Below, in pieces: positions 43,174 through 51,650 of a stretch of DNA of 64,000 nt; within the stretch, counting starts at the first letter, position 1; each line of letters begins with the position of its first letter. Made by a program: the position numbers and the translations under genes. The notes beneath the pieces were generated by a model. It searched no databases and was not told the DNA's origin. It saw nothing but the letters and a program-made list of their open reading frames with translations. Source of the stretch: Haloechinothrix halophila YIM 93223 (GTDB taxonomy: Bacteria; Actinomycetota; Actinomycetes; Mycobacteriales; Pseudonocardiaceae); NCBI RefSeq assembly GCF_000504245.1, contig NZ_KI632509.1:5359502-5423501 (forward strand), written 5' to 3'.

Positions 43174-43818
43174 TCAATTCCCCTCCTTGAGTGTGTCCAG
43201 TGCTGATGCGGCGACTTTCAAGGCTGACGGACATGCTTGGTTCGGGTTCTCCCAGTTAGTGAAATGAACACTGAACAAGAAGTTATTGGTGATTCCGACG
43301 GCAAGCGAGCACTCACCCTTGTCTTGATCATCTTTCGATCCAGAGAACGCAGCTGGATAACCGGCATGTCCCGGTATATCCACGGGCTCAACGTAGTCGG
43401 TCAACCCAACTTCTTTGCCCTTGTAGACACCTTTGATCCCACCGGTTCCGTTGTCTCGATGAACCGTCTCGAACAAAAGACTGAACTGAACTCGCTCGTT
43501 TCCCTTGGGAAACCAGCCACAACTAGGACCTGTCAGTTTCTTCGCAGTGTCACTGTTTACGTCCGGCTCCCCAGGACGCATGTTCCCGACACTATTGATG
43601 ACACTATTCGCAATCACATCACATGGGCGCTTAAGGTACGGCCCTGCGTCCAACGGTTCTTTCACCTGTGGGACGTCTGGACTACCAGCACCAGAATCCC
43701 CACTCGTCGAGCCACCTTCCTGCCCCGACACAGAAGGATCCCCGGCAGTTCTATCCGAACACGAGGCGACCATAACGATCGCAATAGCAGCACCGAGAGC
43801 AAGGACCCGCCTTCGCAT
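43174..43818 (-). CDS. DUF3558-family lipoprotein
   Basis: 214 residues. It has a lipoprotein signal with lipobox VASC (Cys20 region), a Ser/Gly linker, then a domain starting LKRPCDVIANSVI and containing GPSCGWFPKG, GYPAAFSG, and KGECSLAVGI with NQACPSALKVA: conserved Cys pairs of DUF3558. It is anchored to the outer face of the membrane. The family is repeatedly linked to EspG/ESX cassettes in Pseudonocardiales. Start shares one base with the previous stop (TAATG). Base composition is visibly lower in GC than neighbouring genes. Confidence 0.82.
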   Translation of the reverse strand: MRRRVLALGAAIAIVMVASCSDRTAGDPSVSGQEGGSTSGDSGAGSPDVPQVKEPLDAGPYLKRPCDVIANSVINSVGNMRPGEPDVNSDTAKKLTGPSCGWFPKGNERVQFSLLFETVHRDNGTGGIKGVYKGKEVGLTDYVEPVDIPGHAGYPAAFSGSKDDQDKGECSLAVGITNNFLFSVHFTNWENPNQACPSALKVAASALDTLKEGN

Positions 43819-44288
43819 TAATTGGCACCCCCGGAGCGGTCAAACGTGTTGCTAATCTCTTCTTCATCGTTCATTTTCGAGCGTTTTATACTCTCAATTT
43901 TGTCAACATAGTTGTCGACATACTTCAACGCCGAGTCGTTGAGTTCCGCCAACTTCTCAAGAGAACCTCGCGCCCGATCAATATAACTGACACTCGCCGG
44001 GTCTTCGGCAAACGGCCGGTCCAGGATGGCATACGCCTCAGCTATCAGCTTTTTTCGCTTCTCAATACTTTCCTGACGATCTTTGAAGCTGTTGATGATC
44101 TTGTTCGCGTCCTCGACGCTGGGAAACCGGAAGCCTTTGCCAATGCCGAGCGCACCGAACGTACCTTCCGCCAAGGAGGCACCGCCGTAAACCGTGCGCT
44201 CCTTATCGAAGAGGTCTTCCAACGACTCCACGACGCCGGTGACAGCCCGATTGACCGCATCGGCGCTCTCTTGCCAGTCGTCCGCCAT
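43818..44288 (-). CDS. Helical ESX-cassette protein of unknown function
   Basis: 156 residues from ATG 44288, preceded by GAGGGG. It is almost entirely helical and charged: WQESADAVNRAVTGVVESLEDLF near the start, a short glycine-rich break (GGASLAEGTFGALGIGKG), and a Lys/Glu-rich C-terminal half. No signal peptide or Cys. It is the first gene of the EspG cassette and could be the partner of the PPE-like protein. Composition is unusual: the 60 bases 44041-44100 have only 24 G+C, far below the window's norm, suggesting recent acquisition. I know no family for it. Confidence 0.68.
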   Translation of the reverse strand: MADDWQESADAVNRAVTGVVESLEDLFDKERTVYGGASLAEGTFGALGIGKGFRFPSVEDANKIINSFKDRQESIEKRKKLIAEAYAILDRPFAEDPASVSYIDRARGSLEKLAELNDSALKYVDNYVDKIESIKRSKMNDEEEISNTFDRSGGAN

Positions 44289-44437
44289 CGCCCCTCGTCC
44301 TCCAGTTCGCTACCGGCTGCCTCCGGTTGACTACGGTAACGGACACCGCAGGTGCTACGGGCGTGATCCAGCGAACTCCACACGCCTGGCACCGGCCATT
44401 CCGACATCGTTACCGCGCGACTGGTTCCGCTGGCGGC

Positions 44438-45901
44438 CTAATCCGTACTGGCGAGCCAGGTCGCGATGCCGTCAACAACATCGCGGCACCCGCCACACCC
44501 CGTCGTCGCGCGCGTGGCACCGGCAAGGTCAGCCGTGCTGCGTGAACCCGAGCGCCATGCGTCGACCAGCGACGACTTAGTGACGTTGTTGCATTTGCAG
44601 ACCGTGACCGAGCCGGGCATCGTCGCCGGGTTCTCAGCGGGCGCCGCCTCGACTGGCAATGCCCTGCCCAGCAAAAACGCCAGCCGATCGCTGGGCGCGG
44701 GCGTGCCGTTGTCGAAGTGGTGCGCCACCGTGGCCGCGGCGTCGGGAAAGCCGAGCAGGATCGCGCCGCGCACCCTGTCGTCGCGCAGCACGAGCTTGGC
44801 ATAGCGGCCACGCTTCGGATCCGTCAGGCACACGACCTCGTCGTCGGACGAGTCCGTCTCGGCGTGGACGTCGCCAAGCGCCGAGAGGTCGATGCCACGT
44901 GCCTTCAACCGGGTGACCACCGATGTACCCCGGTAGCGTGACGACGTGTCAGCACCCGCGAGCAGATCCGCGACCACACTCGACTGCTCCCACGCGGGCT
45001 GCACCAAGCCGGTCGGCGCGCCGGGATGCTGCGCGACGTCGCCGATCGCGTAGATGCGCTGGTCGTTGGTGCGCAGCGAATCGTCAACGACGATGCCCCG
45101 GTCCACGCTCAGCCCAGCAGACTCGGCCAGCCCGGTCTCCGGCCGCACCCCTGCCGAGACGACGACCAGGTCAGCGGGCAGGTGGCTACCGTCGTCCAGC
45201 TTGAGCCCGTCGCCAGGCACGTACCGCGTCGCCAGCTTGCCGAGCGCGAACTCGATGCCATGCTCTGTGAGCGCCGTGGCGAGCACGCCACCCGCGCCAG
45301 GGTCGAGCTGTCGCTCCATCAGGTGGCCAACCGGGTGCACCACGGTCACGTTGCTTCCCTGACCGGCGAGCCCCCGCGCAGCCTCCAGCCCGAGAACGCC
45401 CCCGCCGATCACGACGACCGGCGCACCCGCCCGCGCGTGCGCGAGGATTCGCTCGCAGTCATCAAGGGTGCGGAACGGCACGACGCCCTCCGCAAGTTCG
45501 CCGTCATCGTCCAACAGCCCCTCGGTCGGGGGAATCCACGCGCGGCTGCCAGTAGCGAGCACCAGCGCGTCATAACCCACCTGAGTGCCGTCATCGAGCG
45601 CGACGGTGCGGGTATCCCTATCGATGGCGGTGACGGCGGTACCTGTGCGCAGGTCGACATCGTTGAGCTCGGCCCACGACTCATCGTGCAGGTGCACGCT
45701 GCGCTGCGACATCGTGCCCGCGACGACGTTGGACAGCAGAATCCGGTTGTAGGCGTGGTGCGACTCGCCGCCGACGACGGTCACACTCACCCGCTGGCCA
45801 CGCGGGTCGCGGGCACGCAGGTCCTCGGCGAGCCGAGCGCCCGCCATGCCGTACCCCACGATCACGACCCGGCGCGGGCCTGCATGGTCACCTGTCGACA
45901 T
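44438..45901 (-). CDS. FAD-dependent oxidoreductase with C-terminal [2Fe-2S] BFD domain, nitrate reductase electron-transfer partner
   Basis: 487 residues from ATG 45901, overlapping nasA by 14 bases. The N-terminal ~400 residues are a NirB-like FAD/NAD(P)H oxidoreductase (VVIVGYGMAGARLAEDL, VVVIGGGVLGLEAARGLAG, RIYAIGDVAQHPG). The C-terminal ~60 residues have CKCNNVTKSSL and TGCGGC, a BFD-like [2Fe-2S] binding region. It has no siroheme domain. By position and domains it passes electrons from NAD(P)H to the NasA molybdoenzyme, like NasB/NasC subunits of assimilatory nitrate reductases. Confidence 0.88.
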   Translation of the reverse strand: MSTGDHAGPRRVVIVGYGMAGARLAEDLRARDPRGQRVSVTVVGGESHHAYNRILLSNVVAGTMSQRSVHLHDESWAELNDVDLRTGTAVTAIDRDTRTVALDDGTQVGYDALVLATGSRAWIPPTEGLLDDDGELAEGVVPFRTLDDCERILAHARAGAPVVVIGGGVLGLEAARGLAGQGSNVTVVHPVGHLMERQLDPGAGGVLATALTEHGIEFALGKLATRYVPGDGLKLDDGSHLPADLVVVSAGVRPETGLAESAGLSVDRGIVVDDSLRTNDQRIYAIGDVAQHPGAPTGLVQPAWEQSSVVADLLAGADTSSRYRGTSVVTRLKARGIDLSALGDVHAETDSSDDEVVCLTDPKRGRYAKLVLRDDRVRGAILLGFPDAAATVAHHFDNGTPAPSDRLAFLLGRALPVEAAPAENPATMPGSVTVCKCNNVTKSSLVDAWRSGSRSTADLAGATRATTGCGGCRDVVDGIATWLASTD

Positions 45902-48047
45902 GGGCACCGCTCCTCTCGGCGGATTCGACCCGCACGGCACACACCTTGAACTCGGGCATGCGGCTCACGGGGTCGAGCGCGGGATTGGTCAGCAAGTTGG
46001 CGCGTTGCGCGCCGGGGAAGTGGAACGGCAGGAACACGGTGTCCTGCCGTGCCGTCGACGTCAGCCGGACGGGTGCCTCAACCTCACCCCGCCGGGAGAC
46101 GACGCGGGCGGTATCGCCCGCCGCGAGGTCGTGACGTTCGGCGGTGTCCGGGTGCATCTCAACGAACACCTCCGGTTCAACGGAGCTAAGTTCGTCGATG
46201 GCACGGGTCTGCGCGCCGGACTGGTACTGCGCGAGCAGTCGCCCGGTAGTGGCGATCAGCGGGTAGTCGGCGTCGACCGGCTCCGCAGCGCCGTGGTACA
46301 TCACCGGGCTGAACCTGGCTCGGCCGTCCGGGTGGTGGAAGCGGTCCAGGAACGGCCGGGGCGTGCCGGGGTGGGTTTCCGCAGGGACGTCGATCGTCGT
46401 TTCTCCTGCCGCCAAGGGACCATCGGACACGCTCGGCACCGGCCAGTGCAACGCCTCGCCGTCGCGGAGCCGCTGGTACGTGACGCCGGAGTAGTCCGCG
46501 ATGCCGCCACGCGATGCCTCACGCAGTTCGGTGAATACCGCTTCCGGGTCAGCCGGGAATCGCTCGGACGGCTGACCGAGCCGGACCGCGAGGCCGTGCA
46601 AGACGTCGAGGTCGCTCCGCACGCCGTGTGGCGGATCGAGGGCCTTGCTGCGCAGCAGAATCCGGCCTTCGAGGTTGGTCATGGTGCCGGATTCCTCCGC
46701 CCACTGCGTTACCGGCAGCACGACGTCGGCCATGGCAGCGGTCTCCGACAGCACGATGTCCGCGACGACAAGGAAATCCAGCGACGCCAGCCGTTCGGTG
46801 ACATGGCCCGCTCGGGGGGCAGACACCGCCGGGTTACTACCGAACACCAGCAGTGCCTGCGGACCATCGTCGGTGCCGAGGACGTCGAGCAGTTCGTACG
46901 CCGACCGTCCTGGCCCCGGCAGCGAGTCGGGGTCGACGCCCCACACGCTCGCGACGTACTCACGGGCGGCAGGGTCATCCAGCTTGCGGTAGCCGGGTAG
47001 CTGGTCGGCCTTCTGGCCGTGCTCCCGTCCACCTTGGCCGTTGCCCTGGCCGGTAAGGCAGCCGTACCCGGAGCCGCGACGACCAGGCAAGCCCAGCGCA
47101 AGCGCCAGGTTGATCCACGCGCTGACGGTGTCCACGCCGTTGGCGTGTTGCTCGGTCCCGCGCGCGGTGAGCACGTACGCGTTGTTCGCGGCAGCCAGGG
47201 TCGCGGCGACCTTGCGCTGGTCGCCGGCGGCAACACCGGTGACGCGCTCCACTCGTTCGGGCCACCAGCTCGCGACCACACGCCACGTCTCCGAAAAGCC
47301 GGCCGTACGGCTGTCGACGTATGCCTGATCGAGGTGGCCATCGGCGACGACGGCGTGCAGGATGCCGAGCGCGAGCGCCATGTCGGTGCCGGGCGCGGGT
47401 TGCAGGTGCAGCTCAGCGCGCTCGGCTGTCGGCGTGCGGCGCGGGTCGACGGCGATCAGCCCGTCTGACGGTAAGTGCTGCACGAACGGCGGCATCGTCT
47501 CCGCCGGGTTGGACCCGACCAGCAGGATCGCGTCCGCCTCGGCGAGGTCGGTGACCGGGAACGGCATCCCCCGATCCATGCCGAACGCCTTGATGCCCGC
47601 CGCAGCGGCCGACGACATGCAAAACCGGCCGTTGTAGTCGATCTGCGAGGTCTGAAGCGCCACCCGCGCGAACTTGCCGAGCGCGTAGCACTTCTCGTTC
47701 GTGAGACCGCCGCCGCCGAACAGCCCGACGGCGTCCGCGCCGCGTCGCTCGCGAATGTCACGCAGCCGGGTGGCGATGACGTCGAGGGCGTCGTCCCACG
47801 TCGCGGGGGTCAGCTCGCCGTCGACACGGATTAGCGGCGCCGTCAGCCGTGCGGGCGACGTCAGCAGGGCCCCGGACGTCCAGCCCTTCTGGCACATGCC
47901 GCCGCCGTTGGTGGGGAACTGCCGGGATTCGATGGTGGCGCCGTGCTCGGCGGGCGTCACCCTCATGCCGCACTGCAGCGCGCAATAGGGGCAGTGCGTC
48001 GCCGCGCCGGTGGTCGTCGCTGCGGCCGCTGCGGCTGTCGCTGTCAC
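45888..48047 (-). CDS. nasA: Assimilatory nitrate reductase catalytic subunit (molybdopterin)
   Basis: 719 residues from GTG 48047, preceded by the near-perfect site GGAGGTAACC. The [4Fe-4S] motif CPYCALQCGM with the fourth Cys in GGMCQKGW is at the N-terminus; NGRFCMSSAAAAG near residue 140 carries the molybdenum-ligand Cys region, and the C-terminal DPVSRMPEFKVCAV segment is typical of the bis-MGD-binding cap domain. It reduces nitrate to nitrite in the cytoplasm. No Tat signal, as expected for the assimilatory type. A GlnR-type box lies 64 bases upstream. Confidence 0.94.
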   Translation of the reverse strand: MTATAAAAAATTTGAATHCPYCALQCGMRVTPAEHGATIESRQFPTNGGGMCQKGWTSGALLTSPARLTAPLIRVDGELTPATWDDALDVIATRLRDIRERRGADAVGLFGGGGLTNEKCYALGKFARVALQTSQIDYNGRFCMSSAAAAGIKAFGMDRGMPFPVTDLAEADAILLVGSNPAETMPPFVQHLPSDGLIAVDPRRTPTAERAELHLQPAPGTDMALALGILHAVVADGHLDQAYVDSRTAGFSETWRVVASWWPERVERVTGVAAGDQRKVAATLAAANNAYVLTARGTEQHANGVDTVSAWINLALALGLPGRRGSGYGCLTGQGNGQGGREHGQKADQLPGYRKLDDPAAREYVASVWGVDPDSLPGPGRSAYELLDVLGTDDGPQALLVFGSNPAVSAPRAGHVTERLASLDFLVVADIVLSETAAMADVVLPVTQWAEESGTMTNLEGRILLRSKALDPPHGVRSDLDVLHGLAVRLGQPSERFPADPEAVFTELREASRGGIADYSGVTYQRLRDGEALHWPVPSVSDGPLAAGETTIDVPAETHPGTPRPFLDRFHHPDGRARFSPVMYHGAAEPVDADYPLIATTGRLLAQYQSGAQTRAIDELSSVEPEVFVEMHPDTAERHDLAAGDTARVVSRRGEVEAPVRLTSTARQDTVFLPFHFPGAQRANLLTNPALDPVSRMPEFKVCAVRVESAERSGAHVDR

Positions 48048-48110
48048 CGGTTACCTCCGTTCGCCGTCCATTGACGGTAGGAAGGCGTTGTTACCGGCAG
48101 GTGCAGCGAT

Positions 48111-48126
48111 GTTTCATGCGTTTGAC
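48111..48126 (-). promoter_or_regulatory. GlnR-type box upstream of nasA
   Basis: The minus strand reads GTCAA-ACGCAT-GAAAC: a GlnR half-box with one mismatch to gTnAC-n6-GaAAC. It ends 64 bases before the nasA start, the same distance as the box before nirB. A second degenerate half (GCACC) follows six bases later. Confidence 0.62.
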
Positions 48127-48188
48127 ATTGTGCGCACACAGCGCACGTATGCCGAGGTGAGCGGCCCGTCCGGTGAGGCACGCCACGC

Positions 48189-48995
48189 TCAGACGTACCG
48201 GCTGACCGTGCTCGCCGCGTGCCGCAGCTTTTCCAGCGTTTGTTCGTCGGCGCCCGGATCGAGCGCGCCCGCCGCGAGCCGGAACAGCACCGCGCGCAGC
48301 AGCATCTGCCGCCACGCGGGGATGTGCTCCCACCGCTCCATGACGTCGATGTCCGCGGTGCCGTCGGCGATGGCGTCCACGACGACCAATGCGGCGGACC
48401 ACTCTGGCGGGCGGAAGAACGGACGGAAGTCCACGACGGCGGGCGCGGCGTCGGTGTAGAACAGCACGCTGCGGTACAGACTGGCGTGCACCACCTGGTC
48501 TTTCAGCAAGACGGGTTTGGCCGCGCCGAGTAGCAGGTCGAACCAGCGAGTACAGCTGGAATCGTCGAGGTCGACCTCATCCTCGCCCCATGCCATCCGG
48601 TCGGCGCGGGCGAGGACGTCGTCACGTTTACTGATGAAGTGCGGTCGCGGCAGGTGCTCCAGCGCCTGGTGCAGTTTGACCGACACCAGCACAAGGTCAT
48701 CCACTGTGGACGCTTCAGTGCCAGCTGGTTCGCCGTCGAGTGCGCGCAACGCCATCCAGCCACCGACCACCTGACGCCCGTCCGTGGCGCGCGCGGGGCG
48801 TGCGATCCGCAGGTCAGGCAGGCTGACGTCGTCCAACGACTTGGCGAGCCACAACGCCTGCTCGGAGTCGGTGACGGGCAGCAGCGTCAGCTTGCCGGTA
48901 CGCCACCCCAGCCCGCAAAACGGCTCCAGCTCTCCCTCGTCGACGCCGAACGCCGAGCACACCCGGCCGGGCGGACACTCCACGATAGTGGACAC
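48189..48995 (-). CDS. TIGR02569-family actinobacterial protein, unknown function
   Basis: 268 residues. It is recognised by GLGWRTGKLTLLPV, LPDLRIARPARATDGR, GWMALRALDGEPAG, RPHFISKRDDVLARAD and VLKDQVVHASLYRSVLF-type segments of this family, which looks like a degraded kinase-like fold. Cytoplasmic. From memory it corresponds to Rv3205c beside moeB1 (Rv3206c), the same order as here. No catalytic assignment is possible. Confidence 0.82.
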   Translation of the reverse strand: MSTIVECPPGRVCSAFGVDEGELEPFCGLGWRTGKLTLLPVTDSEQALWLAKSLDDVSLPDLRIARPARATDGRQVVGGWMALRALDGEPAGTEASTVDDLVLVSVKLHQALEHLPRPHFISKRDDVLARADRMAWGEDEVDLDDSSCTRWFDLLLGAAKPVLLKDQVVHASLYRSVLFYTDAAPAVVDFRPFFRPPEWSAALVVVDAIADGTADIDVMERWEHIPAWRQMLLRAVLFRLAAGALDPGADEQTLEKLRHAASTVSRYV

Positions 48996-49039
48996 ACGCG
49001 GAGATTACCGTCAAACCGGTGATGCAGGAATGGGGTGTC

Positions 49040-49079
49040 GTGAAGGGCGTCTCCACACCACAGCGAAGACGCCCTTCAC
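49040..49079. repeat. Inverted repeat, terminator-like
   Basis: GTGAAGGGCGTCT at 49040-49052 and its exact inverse AGACGCCCTTCAC at 49067-49079 with a 14-base loop. It begins five bases past the stop of moeZ on the minus strand, so it can act as its terminator or as a bidirectional barrier before the TIGR02569 gene. No T-run. The GTGAAGG-type start resembles the repeat at 13344 in style. Confidence 0.65.
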
Positions 49080-49083
49080 CACC

Positions 49084-50274
49084 TCAGTACGTCGGCAGAC
49101 TTGGGTCCACCTGGTTCGCCCAGGCGAGGACGCCGCCGCCGAGGTGAGTGGCGTCGGAGAAGCCCGCCTTGTGCAGTGCCGCGAGCGCCTCCGCCGAACG
49201 CGCACCGGACTTGCAGTGCAGCACGATCGGCTTGTCCTGCGGCAGCTCGGACAGCGCCTCACCGGAGAGAATCCGGTCCTTCGGGATCAGCTTCGCGCCC
49301 TCGATCTTGACGATCTCGTACTCGTGCGGCTCCCGGACGTCGATGAGCTGGAAGCTCTTGCCCGCGTCGAACATCGCCTTGAGCTCGTCCGGGGTGATCG
49401 TCGCGTCGGCAGCCGCCTCGGACGCCTCGTCGCTGACCACGCCGCAGAACGAGTCGTAGTCGATCAGCTCGGTGATCTTCGGCGTCTCCGGGTCCTTGCG
49501 GATCTTGACCTCGCGGTAGCGCATCTCGAGCGCGTCGTAGCTGATCAGACGGCCGAGCAGCGGCTCACCGATACCGGTGATGAGCTTGATCGCCTCGTTG
49601 ACCATGATCGAGCCGATCGACGCGCACAGCACGCCGAGCACGCCACCCTCGGCGCACGACGGCACCATGCCAGGAGGCGGCGGCTCGGGGTAGAGGTCGC
49701 GGTAGTTCAGGCCACGGCCGTCCGGCGCGTCCTCCCAGAACACGCTGACCTGGCCTTCGAACCGGAAGATCGAGCCCCATACGTACGGCTTGCCGAGGAT
49801 CACGGCGGCGTCGTTGACCAGGTACCGAGTGGCGAAGTTGTCCGTGCCGTCCAGGATGAGGTCGTAGTCCCGGAAGATGTCCAGCGCGTTGTCGTTGCTG
49901 AGCTGTTCCTGGTGCACGACGACGTTGACGAACGGGTTGACCTCGGCGACCGACTCCTTGGCCGACTGCGCCTTCGGCTTACCGATGTCGGACTGGCCGT
50001 GGATGATCTGGCGCTGCAGGTTCGACTCGTCGACGATGTCGAAGTCGATGGTGCCGAGGGTGCCCACCCCCGCCGCGGCGAGGTAGAGCAGCGCGGGGCT
50101 GCCGAGGCCGCCCGCGCCGATCACGAGGACCTTGGCGTTCTTCAGCCGCTTCTGCCCCTCGACCCCGACGTCCGGGATGATCAAGTGCCTGCTGTACCGA
50201 GCGACCTCATCCTTGGTGAGTTCGTCGGCGGGCGCAACGAGCGGCGGCAGTGCCCCGCCTCGTGTGTCTGACAT
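49084..50274 (-). CDS. moeZ: Sulfur-carrier adenylyltransferase/sulfurtransferase, MoeZ type
   Basis: 396 residues from ATG 50274, with GGAGGAACGC upstream. N-terminal ~270 residues are an E1-like ThiF/MoeB domain (KVLVIGAGGLGSPALLYLA; YDLILDGTDNFATRYLVND). The Cys pair that binds zinc in E. coli MoeB is missing: the CYRC site reads NYRD here, as in other actinobacteria. Residues ~290-396 are a rhodanese domain with active Cys in VLHCKSGARSAE. It adenylates and sulfurates small carrier proteins (MoaD, ThiS or CysO types) for molybdopterin, thiamine or cysteine synthesis, so it also supports NasA's cofactor. Confidence 0.9.
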   Translation of the reverse strand: MSDTRGGALPPLVAPADELTKDEVARYSRHLIIPDVGVEGQKRLKNAKVLVIGAGGLGSPALLYLAAAGVGTLGTIDFDIVDESNLQRQIIHGQSDIGKPKAQSAKESVAEVNPFVNVVVHQEQLSNDNALDIFRDYDLILDGTDNFATRYLVNDAAVILGKPYVWGSIFRFEGQVSVFWEDAPDGRGLNYRDLYPEPPPPGMVPSCAEGGVLGVLCASIGSIMVNEAIKLITGIGEPLLGRLISYDALEMRYREVKIRKDPETPKITELIDYDSFCGVVSDEASEAAADATITPDELKAMFDAGKSFQLIDVREPHEYEIVKIEGAKLIPKDRILSGEALSELPQDKPIVLHCKSGARSAEALAALHKAGFSDATHLGGGVLAWANQVDPSLPTY

Positions 50275-50442
50275 TGTGGCGTTCCTCCATCTACGCACCG
50301 TGGGCGACGCTCAAATCACGTCACGACTGGTGTCAACGCAGGTGCGGCTCGGTCTCTTCCATCGTTCTACGTCAGCCCCGCGTAGTCCACATCATGGTGG
50401 TCATGTCCACATGTTGGACGACCACAGCAGGGCCCCCGCGTG

Positions 50443-51444
50443 CTACGGCTGGGGGTTCGGCCAGGCATTGGGCTTGCACACCTTGCCGTCCCGTGGCACC
50501 GACGCGTGGTCGGTGCGGTTGAGCTTGGCGACGTAGTCGTTGGACACGCCGAACGTCTGCTGCATCATCACCGGCGCGAGCGCGCCGTCCTTGGCACAGC
50601 CGACGTGACCGATGCCGAGCGCGTGCCCAACCTCGTGGTTGATCGCATACTGCCGGTACAGCCCCAAGTCGCCGTTGAACGCCTTCGCGCCACGTACCCA
50701 GCGTGCCAGGTTGATGACGACCTTGCCGATGTCGCTGCGCCAGCAGGACGCCTCGAACTTGATGGTGTAGCCGCAGACGTCGGGGCCGTGGTTGGTCTCT
50801 GGTGTGGTGAGGCTGACGGCGAAGTCGGCCGCGGCGGGATCGTTGATTCGCTGGAACGACACCGTGCCGTCGAAGGTCCAGCTCCTCGGGTCGGACAGCG
50901 TCGCCTCGACGGTCTTCGCGAACGCCTGGTCGCCGCCGTAGCTGCCCGGGTTGATGCCGTCCTCCACTTCGATGACGTACTTGTACAGCCTGCCACCGGA
51001 GCCGACTCGCTTGCTCTTTCCTGGGATGACGTGCCAGGTGCCCTTACCGCTCTTGGTGAAGCCGCCGCCCTTGGGCAGCTTCGCGGTGGGAATGTCGAGC
51101 TGGATCGGATCGACAGGGTTCTCAGTCACGATGGGCGGTTCCATCGCCCTGCCGCCGACCTCGGGTTCCTGCGGGACGGTGGCCCCCGCCCTGACCCCCT
51201 CATCGGCCGGGCTGCCACCGCTGAGGTCGAACACGACGATCACGGTCAGCACGAGCAGTATGGGTAAGGCATAGATCCGCCAGCCGTAGGTGCCGATAAT
51301 CCTGCGCGGCAACGACTTTGCCTTCTGCGGTGGCGGCGCGGCGGGCTGCTCACCGGTATTCGGCCGCCACGACGCCCGCAACGGTTCGGCGCTGCGCCGG
51401 GGAGGCGGTGGCCTTTCGGGAGGCGACATACCGGGCGGCGGCAT
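50443..51444 (-). CDS. DUF3152 membrane-anchored metzincin-like protease
   Basis: 333 residues from ATG 51444 (AAGGGA nine bases upstream); the frame is open to 51579, but that part lacks coding character. Short cytoplasmic Pro-rich tail, one membrane helix (about residues 52-71), then an outer domain containing HVIPGKSKR and AINHEVGHALGIGH, an HExGHxxGxxH zinc motif of the metzincin clan. The domain has Cys pairs (DVCGY/SCWRS and GCAKD/VCKPN). From memory the same gene follows moeB1 in M. tuberculosis (Rv3207c). Confidence 0.88.
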   Translation of the reverse strand: MPPPGMSPPERPPPPRRSAEPLRASWRPNTGEQPAAPPPQKAKSLPRRIIGTYGWRIYALPILLVLTVIVVFDLSGGSPADEGVRAGATVPQEPEVGGRAMEPPIVTENPVDPIQLDIPTAKLPKGGGFTKSGKGTWHVIPGKSKRVGSGGRLYKYVIEVEDGINPGSYGGDQAFAKTVEATLSDPRSWTFDGTVSFQRINDPAAADFAVSLTTPETNHGPDVCGYTIKFEASCWRSDIGKVVINLARWVRGAKAFNGDLGLYRQYAINHEVGHALGIGHVGCAKDGALAPVMMQQTFGVSNDYVAKLNRTDHASVPRDGKVCKPNAWPNPQP

Positions 51445-51650
51445 CAGCCGTTCCCTTGACGGAACCGGCCCTGGGCCATCACCCCTGCCAAGGCCAGTGG
51501 TAGCGGTACGAGCAGGGTGACGCACTCGCTCGCGTCGCGCTCGTCCTGTCCGCTGGTCCACGCACCAAGCGTGCCACATCCGACCTCGCCACGGTCACCG
51601 ACAGGCTGGACCAGGCGAGAGTAGGCGCTCACTCAGATGGCCCAGCGCGA

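Noticed and set aside
50405..50419. Near-palindrome GTCCACATGTTGGAC between moeZ and the DUF3152 gene
   Set aside because: It is short, imperfect in the centre and far from any start codon; no regulator gene is nearby to support it.
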